Assembly: GCA_013396655.1 (NCBI GenBank)
Contig: WBMV01007622.1
Coordinates: forward strand, 372,001 to 436,000
Length of the DNA stretch: 64,000 bases
Direction: 5' to 3'
From: Campylorhamphus procurvoides
Taxonomy: Eukaryota > Chordata > Aves > Passeriformes > Dendrocolaptidae
Under the pieces are notes generated by a model. It saw only the letters and a program-made list of their open reading frames with translations, did not search any database and was not told the origin of the DNA. Position 1 is the first letter of the stretch; each line of letters begins with the position of its first letter. Below are positions 28,301-40,300 of this stretch, piece after piece. Made by a program: the position numbers and the translations under genes.

Positions 28301-31300
28301 CTGAGAACCCCTGTGGAAGTGCAGGGGCTTGGGAGCTGTCTCTGGATGGCTGCCTGTGCTTCACAGGGCTCTCCTTGAACAGTGATTTCCAAGAGATCTC
28401 TGGTGTGAACATGTTGGTTGTGGGGCTGAAGGACTGCTCTGCCTGCAGATTAGAATCCCAGAGATGTCATAGATTGATATTTATCTGGTATTTATAACAA
28501 CAAACAGCCCGACATATATTAATATTTATTTATTTTGCTTGAAAAAGAATTAGGACAAAACCCTCCAAACCCATGGCAGTTAATGTTTTGTTAACTTTTC
28601 AAAGGCCCTGAAATCCATGAACAAAGCCAAGGAGAACTTTTGGATCTTGCAGGATTTGGTTTCAGCTCCCACGTGTCACTCCTGGTTCCAGCTTCATCTG
28701 ATTCAGTGCCACTTGCTTTTGAAGTATCCACTGAGAACACTCTTAGAGAGAAACTGGTGGCTTTTTTTTTTCTTTAAATATACTTTAGCTCAACTTTGTT
28801 CTACTTGCAGCTGTTAGATTTGAAAGTGTATTTTGAAGGGAAAAAAAATGAGTGCAGCAGCACCACAGTTCCTATCTGCTGGGAGCAGCTGCTCTCGGCA
28901 CTTCAAAGCCCGTGGACACCACAGTGAAGGCCTCAGCCTTTCCTGCCTTTGAAATGTTTGCAGGATCTAGATGTGCTTTATGGCACTGGCAGCACAGGAA
29001 AAAAACCTTGGTTGGTTTTTCTGTACCCCCTCCCTTTATTCTTTTCTTTTTTTTATCATTTCCCCCCCTGCTTTTGAGTTGCATCCTCAGTTTAGCTCCG
29101 AATACCTGGGAGGGGTTTCTGCTTTTCAGTAATTAGTCAAATCTGGCAGAAAAGGGAAAGAATTTGCTTTTCTTATTTCAAATACACATCATTGGAGCAC
29201 CTTCTGAGAGCACATCTCTGGTGGGGAGTGGTGACAGCACAGCAAAGTGCCTGTGGTGGGCCAGGGCTTCGTGCAGGGGCATCTTCCAGCAGAGCCAAGC
29301 ACGTGCTCACCCTTCTCTCAGGCAAGTTTCAATAAATGAAACACTTTCAGGGAACTTAATGTGACCTTGTCCCTTTAAAAAGAAAAAAAAACCAAAGCAA
29401 TAATAATCACTGTGGTGACTGTTACACCCATATTTTGCTATAAATAGTTGCTGAAGTTCTATAACTGAGTAAATGTGAAATAAATGAGATGCAAGATTGG
29501 TACAAGAGCCAAAGTCTAGGAAATTTTGTTTTCCTGACAGGGAGAGAACACACTGTGAAACAATTGCTGAGTTGTTGTGATAGCAGGGTGGTGTTACCTG
29601 GTGAGTTATGGCCATGCTTTCTGAGATCAGATGCCAACCTAAATATATAAATAAGGCTTTTGGTTTGGTGCATCTTTTAACTGTGTTTATTCCATTTACA
29701 AATAATTGTTCATGCTTTCATAGGAAAGTGGGAAGCTGTTACGTGGTAGCTGAAGAATCTCCTTGTATCTCAGGAAATCCTTTCTTGCAACATTTATTGT
29801 TGGGTCCTGACTTCTGTAAAACTTGTAAAAAAATAATTAGAGTTGCCATCTTGTCCTATTTAGCCAACTGGAAAAGAAAGAGGGCTCCTTCAGAATTGTT
29901 TTACTGGCCATTTAAAATCACTTTGAAATCACACTAAAGATGAGTAAATAGTGTATGCCTGTAACTTGGGAGCACAACAAAGGTGTGGCTGAGCTTAAAT
30001 ATGCCTTTTAGATTAAAGAAGTGCAAAATCAGCTGCTTTAAAGTGGAAAGGCATGTCTGTAATCTCACCTGCCAGCAGCAAGGACAAGTATCTGAGGTGG
30101 TGCTGGGAACTTGTTCTCCTTTTAGCAGTGTGCTGCAGCAGAGGGAAGTATTAAGAAGAGAGGAAGAATATGCTTTAGATCTTTCTGTATGTCTTCTATC
30201 ACTTTCTCTGAGGTTAATTTCAAGAAAAGAGTGAGACTCTCTCAAGTAAAACATTCATTTTGTAATTACAACCATTGTTTTTATGCCCAAGTGTAGATAT
30301 TTAAAAGCAAACACCTTATTCAGTGCCAGCAGTGCCATTTAATATGAAGGTTCCCAGCAGAATCTCATCCTCAGTTGCTTAAAATAATTCTAAAGTGTTA
30401 TTTAGCTCAACATTTAATGGCTGGGCCTCTTTCCTGCTAATTTTGAGCTGTTTAACTTTGTGCCAAGAGATTTCACCGATGTTTGGATGATCAAGGCTGT
30501 GATGATGTTTTGCTTTTGCTTGAAACTGCGGCGATAATTCTGTGAAATGGTGGAGGTGTCGGGTATTTTTGACCTGGGTGTGTTTTGGTCTGGAAGTGGA
30601 GGGTATTTTTGACCTGGGGATGTTTTTGTGTTTTCCCCTTGAAGATCTACCCGAGTGTATTTAGGTAATAAACATGGTTTAATTCAGGTGTTGGAGAGTT
30701 CAGCAGCGAAATGTCCTGAAGAGTCTCCCAGAGAATTCCCAGGTTCTCTCTGGGCAGCTGAGCCAGAAGAATTTATGTGTGCAGGAGTGGTGTAAGGGCT
30801 GTGACCTCATGAGAGAGTGGGATAAATAGACAATAGAGTAAAAAGTAGGGATAAAGCATTAACACCAAGAAACTGCTGTGACTTGGGGATGGGACTTGGG
30901 AAGGAAACTCCTCAGGAAGGATCAGTTCTGTCCATGGGAGGAATTGGTGGGTGGCTGTGTAAAGCCCGTGCAATGGAGTGTAGAGCTGTTGGGGATGAGG
31001 AAGGACTTCAGTCCTGTGGAGCAGGAGTCAGACAGAGGGTTGGCATGACTGGAGTTGGCTCTTCCTCCTGTTTAACCACGACCACTGCACCCTTGTAAGG
31101 TGGGAGGTGGGGAGGATGAAATGCTTCTCCTGCAATGGAGCTGGGCAGGTTACAGTCCTATGGTGTTTATTTGCTGTTCCTCACACACCACCATTCCAAG
31201 TGTGTCTCAGCTGTACTTGAACCTGCTCAGTTGTATTCAGAGAGCCACAATCCATTTTTAGTATGCTGGTTTAGTGATGAGGACAGTCTTTGTGAGAAGC

Positions 31301-34300
31301 TTTGTTCCTCTCCTCTTTGTCTGTAGTCTAAGATAATTGAAATACAGTCTGTTCTTGCAAGAAGGCCAAATGAGCACGTTAGTAGAAGCTCTAAATTTTT
31401 CATGTCATCAGCAACAAGCTGCATAAATTTCATTTAATAAATTAAGCTAGGATGCATAAACGTTTCCTTTGAACCATCCTAGCACACAGATGAATGCCTT
31501 TTGTGCAGGATATCTGAGGAATAGTTTCTTCAATCAACATCAACTTTCCACTTTATAGCTAAAACTCACAAATGGGAAAAGGAGACGAATTTAACCTCCA
31601 AGTGAAGAGTGGGTGGAAATCTTCTCATGGTACTATGGCTGTTTACAGAATTGCTAACCAGACAGATGGGTATTTGCACTGTCTCCTTCAGGCATCTACC
31701 TTTGTGATTGTGAGTTAAAAGCCTGAAGTCCCTGTATAGTCAACAGCAGCACCTTTGAGGGGAGGAGGGAGAGGGGGCCCATCCAGGAACACAAACGGGC
31801 GCCTGCAGGAACAGCGAGCGGCGGCGAAGGCTCTTCAAAGCAGGTCCTTGGATAAACTCTGAATGCCCAAACAAAGACTCTGCACAGTACATTCTGTCAC
31901 ACAGCCTGCTGCAAACAGGCATTTGCAGCCACTCAAGGTCTGTTAGTTTGGAAGGAATATTCCTGTCTGCAGCCACGGTGGCTTTGGTGGCACGGGTGGG
32001 CTGGGGAGGGGACGGCGCCTCCCGGTCTTCCTCAGGTGGGATTTCATCCCAGGGATGCAGCTTCATTTCCAGAGCATGTTTATTTATAGGCTTGATTTTG
32101 CTGGAGTTGTTCTGTGGGGACAGATCAGGGCTCTGGCTGCCTGGGCAGAGTTGGGGCTGGATTTGATGGAGATACCTGATTTACAAACACTCTGAGTTGC
32201 TTCTGAGGTGGAAATACTGGAAATGGATGTGCTGGAGGCACAGGGAGTTCAGCTCAGTTCTTTGCCATGACACGTGTAATGTGTTGGTGGCTTCTCCAGC
32301 CCTTCAGTCTTGCCAGAACAGCGCTCATAAAATCATCCTGCCATGCAAAATGATTTTATATAGGTGTTACTTAAAATATTTCTGGAATTGTGGACATAAA
32401 TTTACATGAATTTTCATACTCTGGTGTCAAATATTTATTGTAGCAGTTAGAATTTTCAAAGGGGTAGTGAGCGAACTAATTTCCTCTCCCTCCTTTGGGG
32501 ACTCTAAAAAGAATTTCAAAGGCATGCTTGTTCTTGAGAACAAGTTGAAATTGTTCTAAAATTGAAAAGCCTAAACTTAGTGTGTGATGTAAAAGCAAAA
32601 TCTGGGTAGTGGAAGGTCTTGTCTATATTAGGGACTTGCAAAAGGTATTTGCTGACGTTGATTATGTTAAAAGTATTTGGCTTCGGAAAATATCTCCTGT
32701 GCTGTTTATTGTTGATCTTTGCTCTTCAGATGTGATAAGAGCAGGGGGATTTCACTTTGGGCCTTTAGGTTGTCTCTTATTTTAGCAGGTTGTCCTAAAG
32801 CACCTCCCCATTTGAGTGCATTCATCAGCTGGGGTTGTCATTGTCCTGGGCATGAGCCACAGTGCCAAATTTGTGTGTGCATATGAGGGAATAACAAGAG
32901 ACTGTCACAGTTCTTGGATTCATTTTTTGTAGCTTGTCATTAAGAATTTTGTTTTCTCTTTAAAATTCTTTACTCTGCAAGAGTAAGGAACTATTGTTAG
33001 ATTTTAGTGAGAAGCTAAATTCAATAATGTCATTAAAAGCTAAATTTAAGGTAAATAGTGTCATTCTTGTGTCAGCTTAGTAAATGAGCTGTTGGTTCTT
33101 GCCTTGAACATGGTTCTATCATGCTGGTGTGGAAAAAAAATAAAACATGAAGAATTCACAGAAGATGAGATCACAATTATCAAACTCTTGTGCTATTTGA
33201 TAACAACAGTGCTCCATGGTCAGAAAGGCTGTGTCAGGTCAGACAGGCAGAGAGCCCTGCTTGGGTTTGTTTCCAGGCCACTGCTGGGGACAGAACAGAT
33301 GCACAGAGAAGGGAATAAGAGATTTTCATGTTTGGGAGGACGAGATGAAGAAACATCTAAGGCACAATGAATGAGGTGTGATTATGGTAATGGGGCACAC
33401 ACGATTATTTAATGAATGTTTCCTTTCAGCGCCGCCCCTAATTCCCTTTGTGAATCTCGTGTTGCTTGTCTGCCTCGAGTCTATAGACCCACAACTGGCT
33501 GTCTTCTGGGCACTCAAACATTGTAATGTGAGCTGATGAAGTGCTCAGCATCATCAAGGGGTACGTGCAGAAAGATCTCGACACGATGCAGTTTTAAAGG
33601 AGGTGGTTTTGTTAGGTCATTCCTAAAGGTGAGATCTGTCTGCTTTATGAAGAATTAACACAGTTTTCATGCAGCTTCCTGAGATGAAGAAGTCCTGTTG
33701 TTGCTGAAAAGCACCATGGATTTTCTTCTTCCTTTTGCTGGTGTACACTAGTTTTTTTTCCTTTAAAAAAACCCAACCCAATAGCCATACAAGCCTGGGA
33801 GAGGGAAGAGTGGATAGTGCTTGGCAGTGGTTCTGAGGAGAGCAGAGCTCACCAGTGCTCAGTCCCTCCATGGGATTGGTACAGGAAGGCAGGTTTTGTT
33901 GAAACTTCTGAATTGAAGTCCTTGTTAATTGTCATTAGGGAAGGTGGTTTTGAAGGTGTTTGAGGGATGAAAATGCTGCAATGCCCATCCTTTCTCTCCT
34001 CTTCTGTCTCTCCACCTCTGCTCCCTGCCAGGAACTTTTAAAAAATTGAAAACAAAACCACCATGGGGAATAGTTTGCTTGAGGTGGGGAGGTGGATTTT
34101 TTTATTTCAATAAATGTACCTTTTGTAGAACATCTCCCCTCACAGTTCTACCCTTTCTCTTCCCATGTAGGACCTGGGGGGTCACCCCTCCTGCATACAG
34201 AAGGGCCTATCCCTTTTACTCATTCCACCTCTTAAATTCAAAAATATTGTGTCTGTAGTAAAAATACTGTAAATGTAGAGGTTGCTAAATAAAACTCTCT

Positions 34301-37300
34301 ACTTTGATCAGTGTGGTGGATATGGGGGGAGAAGCAGGGTCTGCCCCCAGTCCCTCTGGGTCCTATTCCCTCCCTGCTGCCCTGTCTTTATTATGACAAA
34401 ATTGAAGTTCCCCCAGCAAACTACCTTTCCCCAGACCTACATGGCACAACTAACTGAAAACCCAGTAATTATGAATAGAAAATATTTGAAGGAATAGGCC
34501 ACTCCTGTTGACATCTTTACCTTTTCATCAGGTCTATTCTATGAAAAAACACTAAATATTATTCCCATAAATCAAGCAAAGCCTTTCCACTTGTTTCAGG
34601 GAGCACCAATTCTTCCTCCCAAGGACACTGCCAGCATCTGAAAGAAACCACTTTTGTGGAGAACCCTTGGGTGAAACCCTGGTGTGACAACTTTGTGTGA
34701 GGTTCCCAGGCCCAGCATGGACCATGTGTGTCCTCCTGGGAGCTTAACCCCCGTGGGGGCTCCAGGCATCTCTTAATGAGTTCTTTAGTGGTATTAAATA
34801 ACGTAGATATGTTAAACCATGGAATATTGCATCTGTTCTCCTCGCTCCGTTGCCGGAGGATGCTCACCACAGCTGACATGCATTCCTTTTAAACTTACGC
34901 TGATCTGTAGGTTGAAATAATGCACATTTTAAAAGTTATTTTAACGTAGCTTCAAATTTTCACCACGGGAGCCAGAAGAAGAGCTAACATCCTTCCAGAA
35001 TTGAATGCTACAGCTTTAAGATAAGGTGCCGGGCGCTCTCGGCGCACACACAGCGGCTCCTCCCGTTCGCTCCTTGTCTCCCTTTCTCATGCTGAAAATA
35101 CCATATTCACCATAAGAGAGATTTTTTTTATTTCTTTTTTTTCCTTGACTTCCCCCTCCTCCTTCCTTCTCCGAAATCCACCAAAACTGAAGAAAAATCC
35201 AAGTGACTGTTCTTAGCAGCTGTGTGGCCCGGAGTTCAGTGGGGAAGCGGCTTCCTGCCGTCCCTATTCATCACCTGCTTCAAAGGCGGGCTGGCTGCTC
35301 CAGTGTGCAGGCCAGGTAGGGTGCCATTGTGCGCAGGCGGGAGGATTAGTATCAAAGCTGCGGCAACCAGGCCCTTGGTGTCGGGCTGCCATTCAGGCAA
35401 GCGGGGAGAGGCAAAGAGTGGCCAAGGTCACAGCATCCAGTGTGGTGTGGACTGGGAACGGCTCCTGAGAATAGAGGGCTTCTTATGAAATCATGGTGCA
35501 AGCTTGCGGCACAGCAGGTGCCCTTCTGGAACACATACATCTGTTTATGTTGGGATAGCGTAGCTGACAACGGGATAATGGAGCTTTGTTGGGTTTGTTT
35601 TATAATTTTCTTGCCTTTTTTTATTCCCCCCCCTTGATTTTTAAAAAAAAAAAAAAATTAGCCAAGTCCATGCGCCAGCGTTGAGGAATATCGCAGGAAG
35701 AGCGTTCGCTTTGGGAATCATAAAGAAATCTTGCAAAGCTTTAATTGCTGGGCTGGGGGGCTGTGTGTGTATATACTTAAGCGAAGGGGCGAGCAGGCAG
35801 CCTATTAACCATTTAGGAACCCAGCCCTGCTGAGGAGCAGCAGCGGGATACGGGGGCACCCGACACACAATGCGACAATGCCTTTTTCTCTTTTTTTTTT
35901 TCCCTTATATTATTTTTTTTCTGTCCGCTCCGACATTTGTACCAACAAATTGGTTAAGGATGCGCTGGATTTGCTCGGTTGTCTCCATTGTTGGGATTGT
36001 CTGGAGGAATTCTGTCACGCTAACGGTGGCTTTTTAAAAGGTGAGGTAACAGTGACGTAAAAATAAAATTGCCAACTTGATGAAATTAAGGGGGAAATTA
36101 AGCTGTAGACGAGTTGTCATGACGACAAGGATGTTCTATTGATGAACTGTACTCCTCCCTGTCCAATCAGATAGTGGAGCTGAAGCTGGAGCATGAACAG
36201 GAGAAGACGCACCTATTCCAGCAGCACAACGCACTGCAGGACTGCATGGTCCGAGACCATCAACGGGAGATGGAGAAACTGGAGAAGCAGCTCCGCACTG
36301 CCATGGCAGAGCACGAGAGCAAAACTCAAGAAAGCAGGAGGCAAGACGGCCAGGTAACGATCAATACCCATTGAGAGGCGAGCGCTTATTAGAAATTGCT
36401 GATAATGAGTGTTTCCTGTTTGCCAGCTTTGTTGGAGGTGCTCGCTGGGGGAGCGGTTGCGAAACTGGCTCATAAACGTGATTTCGGGTTTTTTCCTTTA
36501 TTTTTTTTTGTTTCCGCTTTCCCCCCTCCCTTCCCAGTGCTGAATAGGGCTTTAACTGCAAAAACCACAGGTAGCCAGATTAAAAATCCCATGGTGCGCT
36601 ATAACTCGGCCTGTTTATAATCTTGTCTCATTTTCTTTCATGATGGATTTGTTTAAGGAAAAAAGGTATCTGTTCTTTCTTCCCCCCCCAAGCCCTCACA
36701 CTCACCCCTCCTTTTCTTCTTCCTGGACAAATCCATATGAATTGTATCTGCCTCGTACGTGTGGGGTTTTTGTTTTAAATCTCTGCAGGTAACTCACAAA
36801 TGGCTTTCTTCCCTTTTGTTCGTGTCTTTTTGTTTCAGTTTTTGTATTCTAGATTTGCATTGTGTGTTTGGCTCCGTGTGTCGGATGTTTGATAAGATGA
36901 TGTGGGTTTGGGGTCGCTCCCCATCACGTTTATTTTCCTACACACACGCACCCCTCCCATCCTCCATCTCTGTGGTCACTGTTGGAAGCCATTTGGCAGA
37001 ATAACCCCCAGCTGGGGTAGCATTTGACTCTTCAAACTTCTGGATGAAATGCACACTGTCAGCATGGAAAATGATCTTTATGAGTTTTCACTTCAAAAAC
37101 CATCTTATTGCCTTTTTTCCAGCCTATTTTGTAAGGCTGGCACGGTATATTTTCCTAAGAGCCTTTATTAAAAAGGCCTGCAATGTCAATATTGAAAAAA
37201 ATCGAGGTTATTTTGTAGTTTAAAGAGTTTTCAGAAAATAATCTTTACTAATCAGCGTTAGAATTGCTTATCACGCCTGGATTATTTTATACCAAAACTG

Positions 37301-40300
37301 GACATTTTGGTAAAGCATCTCTAACGACACACGTTTTCCGCGCACCACCACCTTTCCTGGGCGATGTTTGACTCGCACATTGAGGCATTTTCACTCTCCT
37401 TGCCTGTAGACCCGTAGGCTGGGGCTTTTTCTAGCAACTGGAAGGTAACCAAGTGCTGTTGAATAGTCACTTTTGAAATCAGCTGGGTTTTTTCACTTGG
37501 GACGCCTCAGACTATCGAAATGTGGCTTAAGGAAGTGTCTTAGCAAGCAAACGGCTTGGTGAGGGAGGACGAGGGATACGTTGCAGAGCCAGGACTTATT
37601 TCTCCGTTTCCACCATTGTGGTTTTCCAATGAAAACAGGATCCACTTCTGTGGGAACGCTTGGGAAGAGGTTACTCAGGTGGCTTCTGAAAAAAATGAAA
37701 CCTCGCCTTTTCCTCTGCACTGTATTGTAAGAGTGAACAAAGACTTGGATCGTTCGAGGGATTGGGTTTTATCTTTGCCTCTTTTCTTTTGGCCCAAGAT
37801 AGATTCATCTCAGCTATGGAGCTGTTTGCAAGTGGCTTTTGAGACGTGGAGCCTCCTCTCACCTGCGTCGCTGCCCTTGTGTTTGCGTTCGAAGGCAGAG
37901 CTGTAACTCCCAGGTTAAAAAACTTACAGTTTCAGAAGGATTTTAGAATTAGGTTTAGAATTATTCTGTGTACACGCCCGTGCTGATCACAGTTATTTTA
38001 TTGCTCTCTAAATACAAAGGTTGGGGGACCCTCCTAAGCCCGTGCAGGGAACAGGAGGGGTGTGTGAGGACAGCCCTGGTTTGTTCCTGGCAAAGATTGG
38101 AGCCCAAACTTTGGTTGTGCTCTCTGTTTGCAGCGGGCTCGATGATCCTGCCACAGGTGCCCTGTGGAAAGCTGGGAATTATCGCAGCCCTTGGGAGGAT
38201 CTGAACAGGCTGAAAAGCACAGTTTGGCCTTTTTGTAGGGCTTTTCTTTGTAGTTTGAATATCCCTGTACAGTCATTTGAGCATTGCTGCCATGAGAATG
38301 GCATATAAATCAGGGAGGAAAATGCAGTTGCTTTGAGTAGGAGAGCTGTTGTTTGTGTAAATTCTAGTGAGACTCTCTGAGCTTTCAAGGGCGCGGATTT
38401 TTCCATTTTGGAAGTTAAATTGTTGTTCTTTCCTTCCCCGGGTCTTTGTGTTAAAATCCATCTCTGTTTGCAATGAGCTCGACAAACAATACTGGTGTTT
38501 CTTACGGAATTATGGCATATATTTTGAATATATTTTTAAAAATCTTTTTCATGTGTTTCCTAAAATGCGTGTTTTGGGCACCTGACGTGACCAACGGGCA
38601 ATGTCCTCTCAGCAACATGGGGCAGCCCCTTCACAAAGATAACCCAGGGATTTAGTGGTGGTTTGACAAGGCTGCATTTTAAAAACCTGTCCAATTTGAA
38701 CGCTCTTTGACAGCAGCAGTTTTCAGGAGGGCTTTGTGTCCCAGCGAAGGTGAGATGAAATGGGAGAGGAGGCCATTTTGCTCCGCGGAGTGAAAAGTGG
38801 ATTTGCTGGGTTATTCAAAAAATTTAAATAATAATTAGTGTTAATCACATACAAGTAGCTTGGTTTGAAGGACCTATCTGCTCAGGGTTGGGTGAATGAT
38901 GTGAAAGCACCGCTATTAAAGGTATTCACTGGTTGTCTTTCTTAAATCCTTTTCCATATGAAAGAGGAGTGAATATGTGTTTCTTAATATACATGTTTAA
39001 AATATGTATTTCTCACTATGTTCCTAAAGACAGCTATGGCTGAGTCCTGCAGAGCAATTTATTCTACTGTTACTGGAAAGATTAATTCAATTTTTTTCTT
39101 GCATGTCCAAGGTCTCTACTTTCACATAAGTCTTCAGCTACTGTGAAAGACAGATACAAAATGGTTAGATTTAATTCAAATAGAAATGCATTTATCAATG
39201 CTTGAGTCACAACTGCAGTATAAAAAAATAAGATTTCAGTACATTGCCAGGTTTGAATGAAACATAAAATAATACTACTTTTTCTTTGAATTATAAGTTT
39301 AATATAGCTTCAAGAAAGGAAGTTTAAGTGAATCTCCTTTTGTGTTGCTGATGAATTTTTGGGTAACAATTGCGTTCCCCTTTGGCTCTTGGATTTCTCC
39401 ATTTCTAGGAGGCTCGCTTGGATTTTTTCACCTGGCGTTGTAATGCTTGAGGAGGAGTAAATTGACTTGTAGGTCACTAAAAGTCAAAGCGGTACAAAGG
39501 CTTTTATACCATGCTGTGTTCTTGTAGGCTTTTGAATCCTATAGGTTTTCTAGGAACAGCCATAATGTTGTTATTCTTTAAACAGTGCCTAATCATACAG
39601 GATTATTTTTTAAAGGGTAGTTTTGAATCAGTACTTCTATTTAATTTACGTTTTTTTTGTATTTTCTGGATTTTCTTTGTGAATATCCTTAAGCTACGCT
39701 TTGGTTGGTCATGGGTTTCCACCTCCTTAAATAATTCTGGTTTATACATTAGTTCACAAACCAGGGAGCTCCTTGGATGACAGATCCTCCTTTGTTTTTA
39801 TAAAAACACTCTTGCTACTGAACTGGTGGTTTTGTGAGGCAAAACTCCTCATTACGGAGAAGAATCCATCGTTTGCTCCTGCAAAATAAGATAGCAAGGT
39901 TGGGAAATATTAATAACCGAAGCAGAGGGGCTTGTGCCCTTGTCTTTCCCCTTTTTCCTTCCAATGTCATCCTCTCCCCAGCATCTGATACGTGCCCTCC
40001 ACCAGCTCCAAGATCTCCCTGTTCCAGCAGCTGTGCAGAGTTTGGATCCTTTTCGCGCTCGTTCTCCAAGCATTGACCTTTGGGCAAGAAGAAGCAATCA
40101 AATGTACCCCTGTAACTTCAAATGCGGCGCTTGGCACTAAAGGAGAGGCAAGAAAGTTTCCCTGAGGAAGCTGAATTTCCTTCCCAGGCCCTCTTGGGAG
40201 ATAATTGGCAAGTCCAGGGTGTTCATCCAGTCATAGTTGGGTTGAGAATGGCTCAAATGCTCGGGCATGTTTTGCCCGCGCGTGTCACTGATGGCACGGC

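Larger units (their letters stand above)
26169..36170 (+). other. CEP112: CEP112 intron J-K (10 kb)
   Basis: The intron has no recognised mobile element. It holds a (GATTT)n tract at 27444-27467, a 40-bp duplication at 30561-30620, a CpG cluster near 31796-32030 and a broad CpG-enriched zone from about 35.0 kb up to exon K. Homopolymer runs occur near 35120, 35625-35660 and 35890-35920. No exon or RNA gene is supported. Confidence 0.82.

Noticed and set aside
28600..28680. Coil-like short frame (NKAKENFWILQDLV) in intron J-K
   Set aside because: There is no convincing acceptor or donor, and the frame soon becomes non-coil sequence; likely chance.
30105..30234. Possible extra CEP112 exon (coil-like QQREVLRREEEYALDL after ttctccttttag)
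   Set aside because: The joined exons J and K already match the CEP112 family without a gap, no good donor follows, and the coil resemblance is short.
35869..36060. Alternative first exon with donor aaaag|gtgagg at 36040 splicing to exon K
   Set aside because: The ATG-started frames either end in a stop before the donor or reach it in a phase that does not match exon K.
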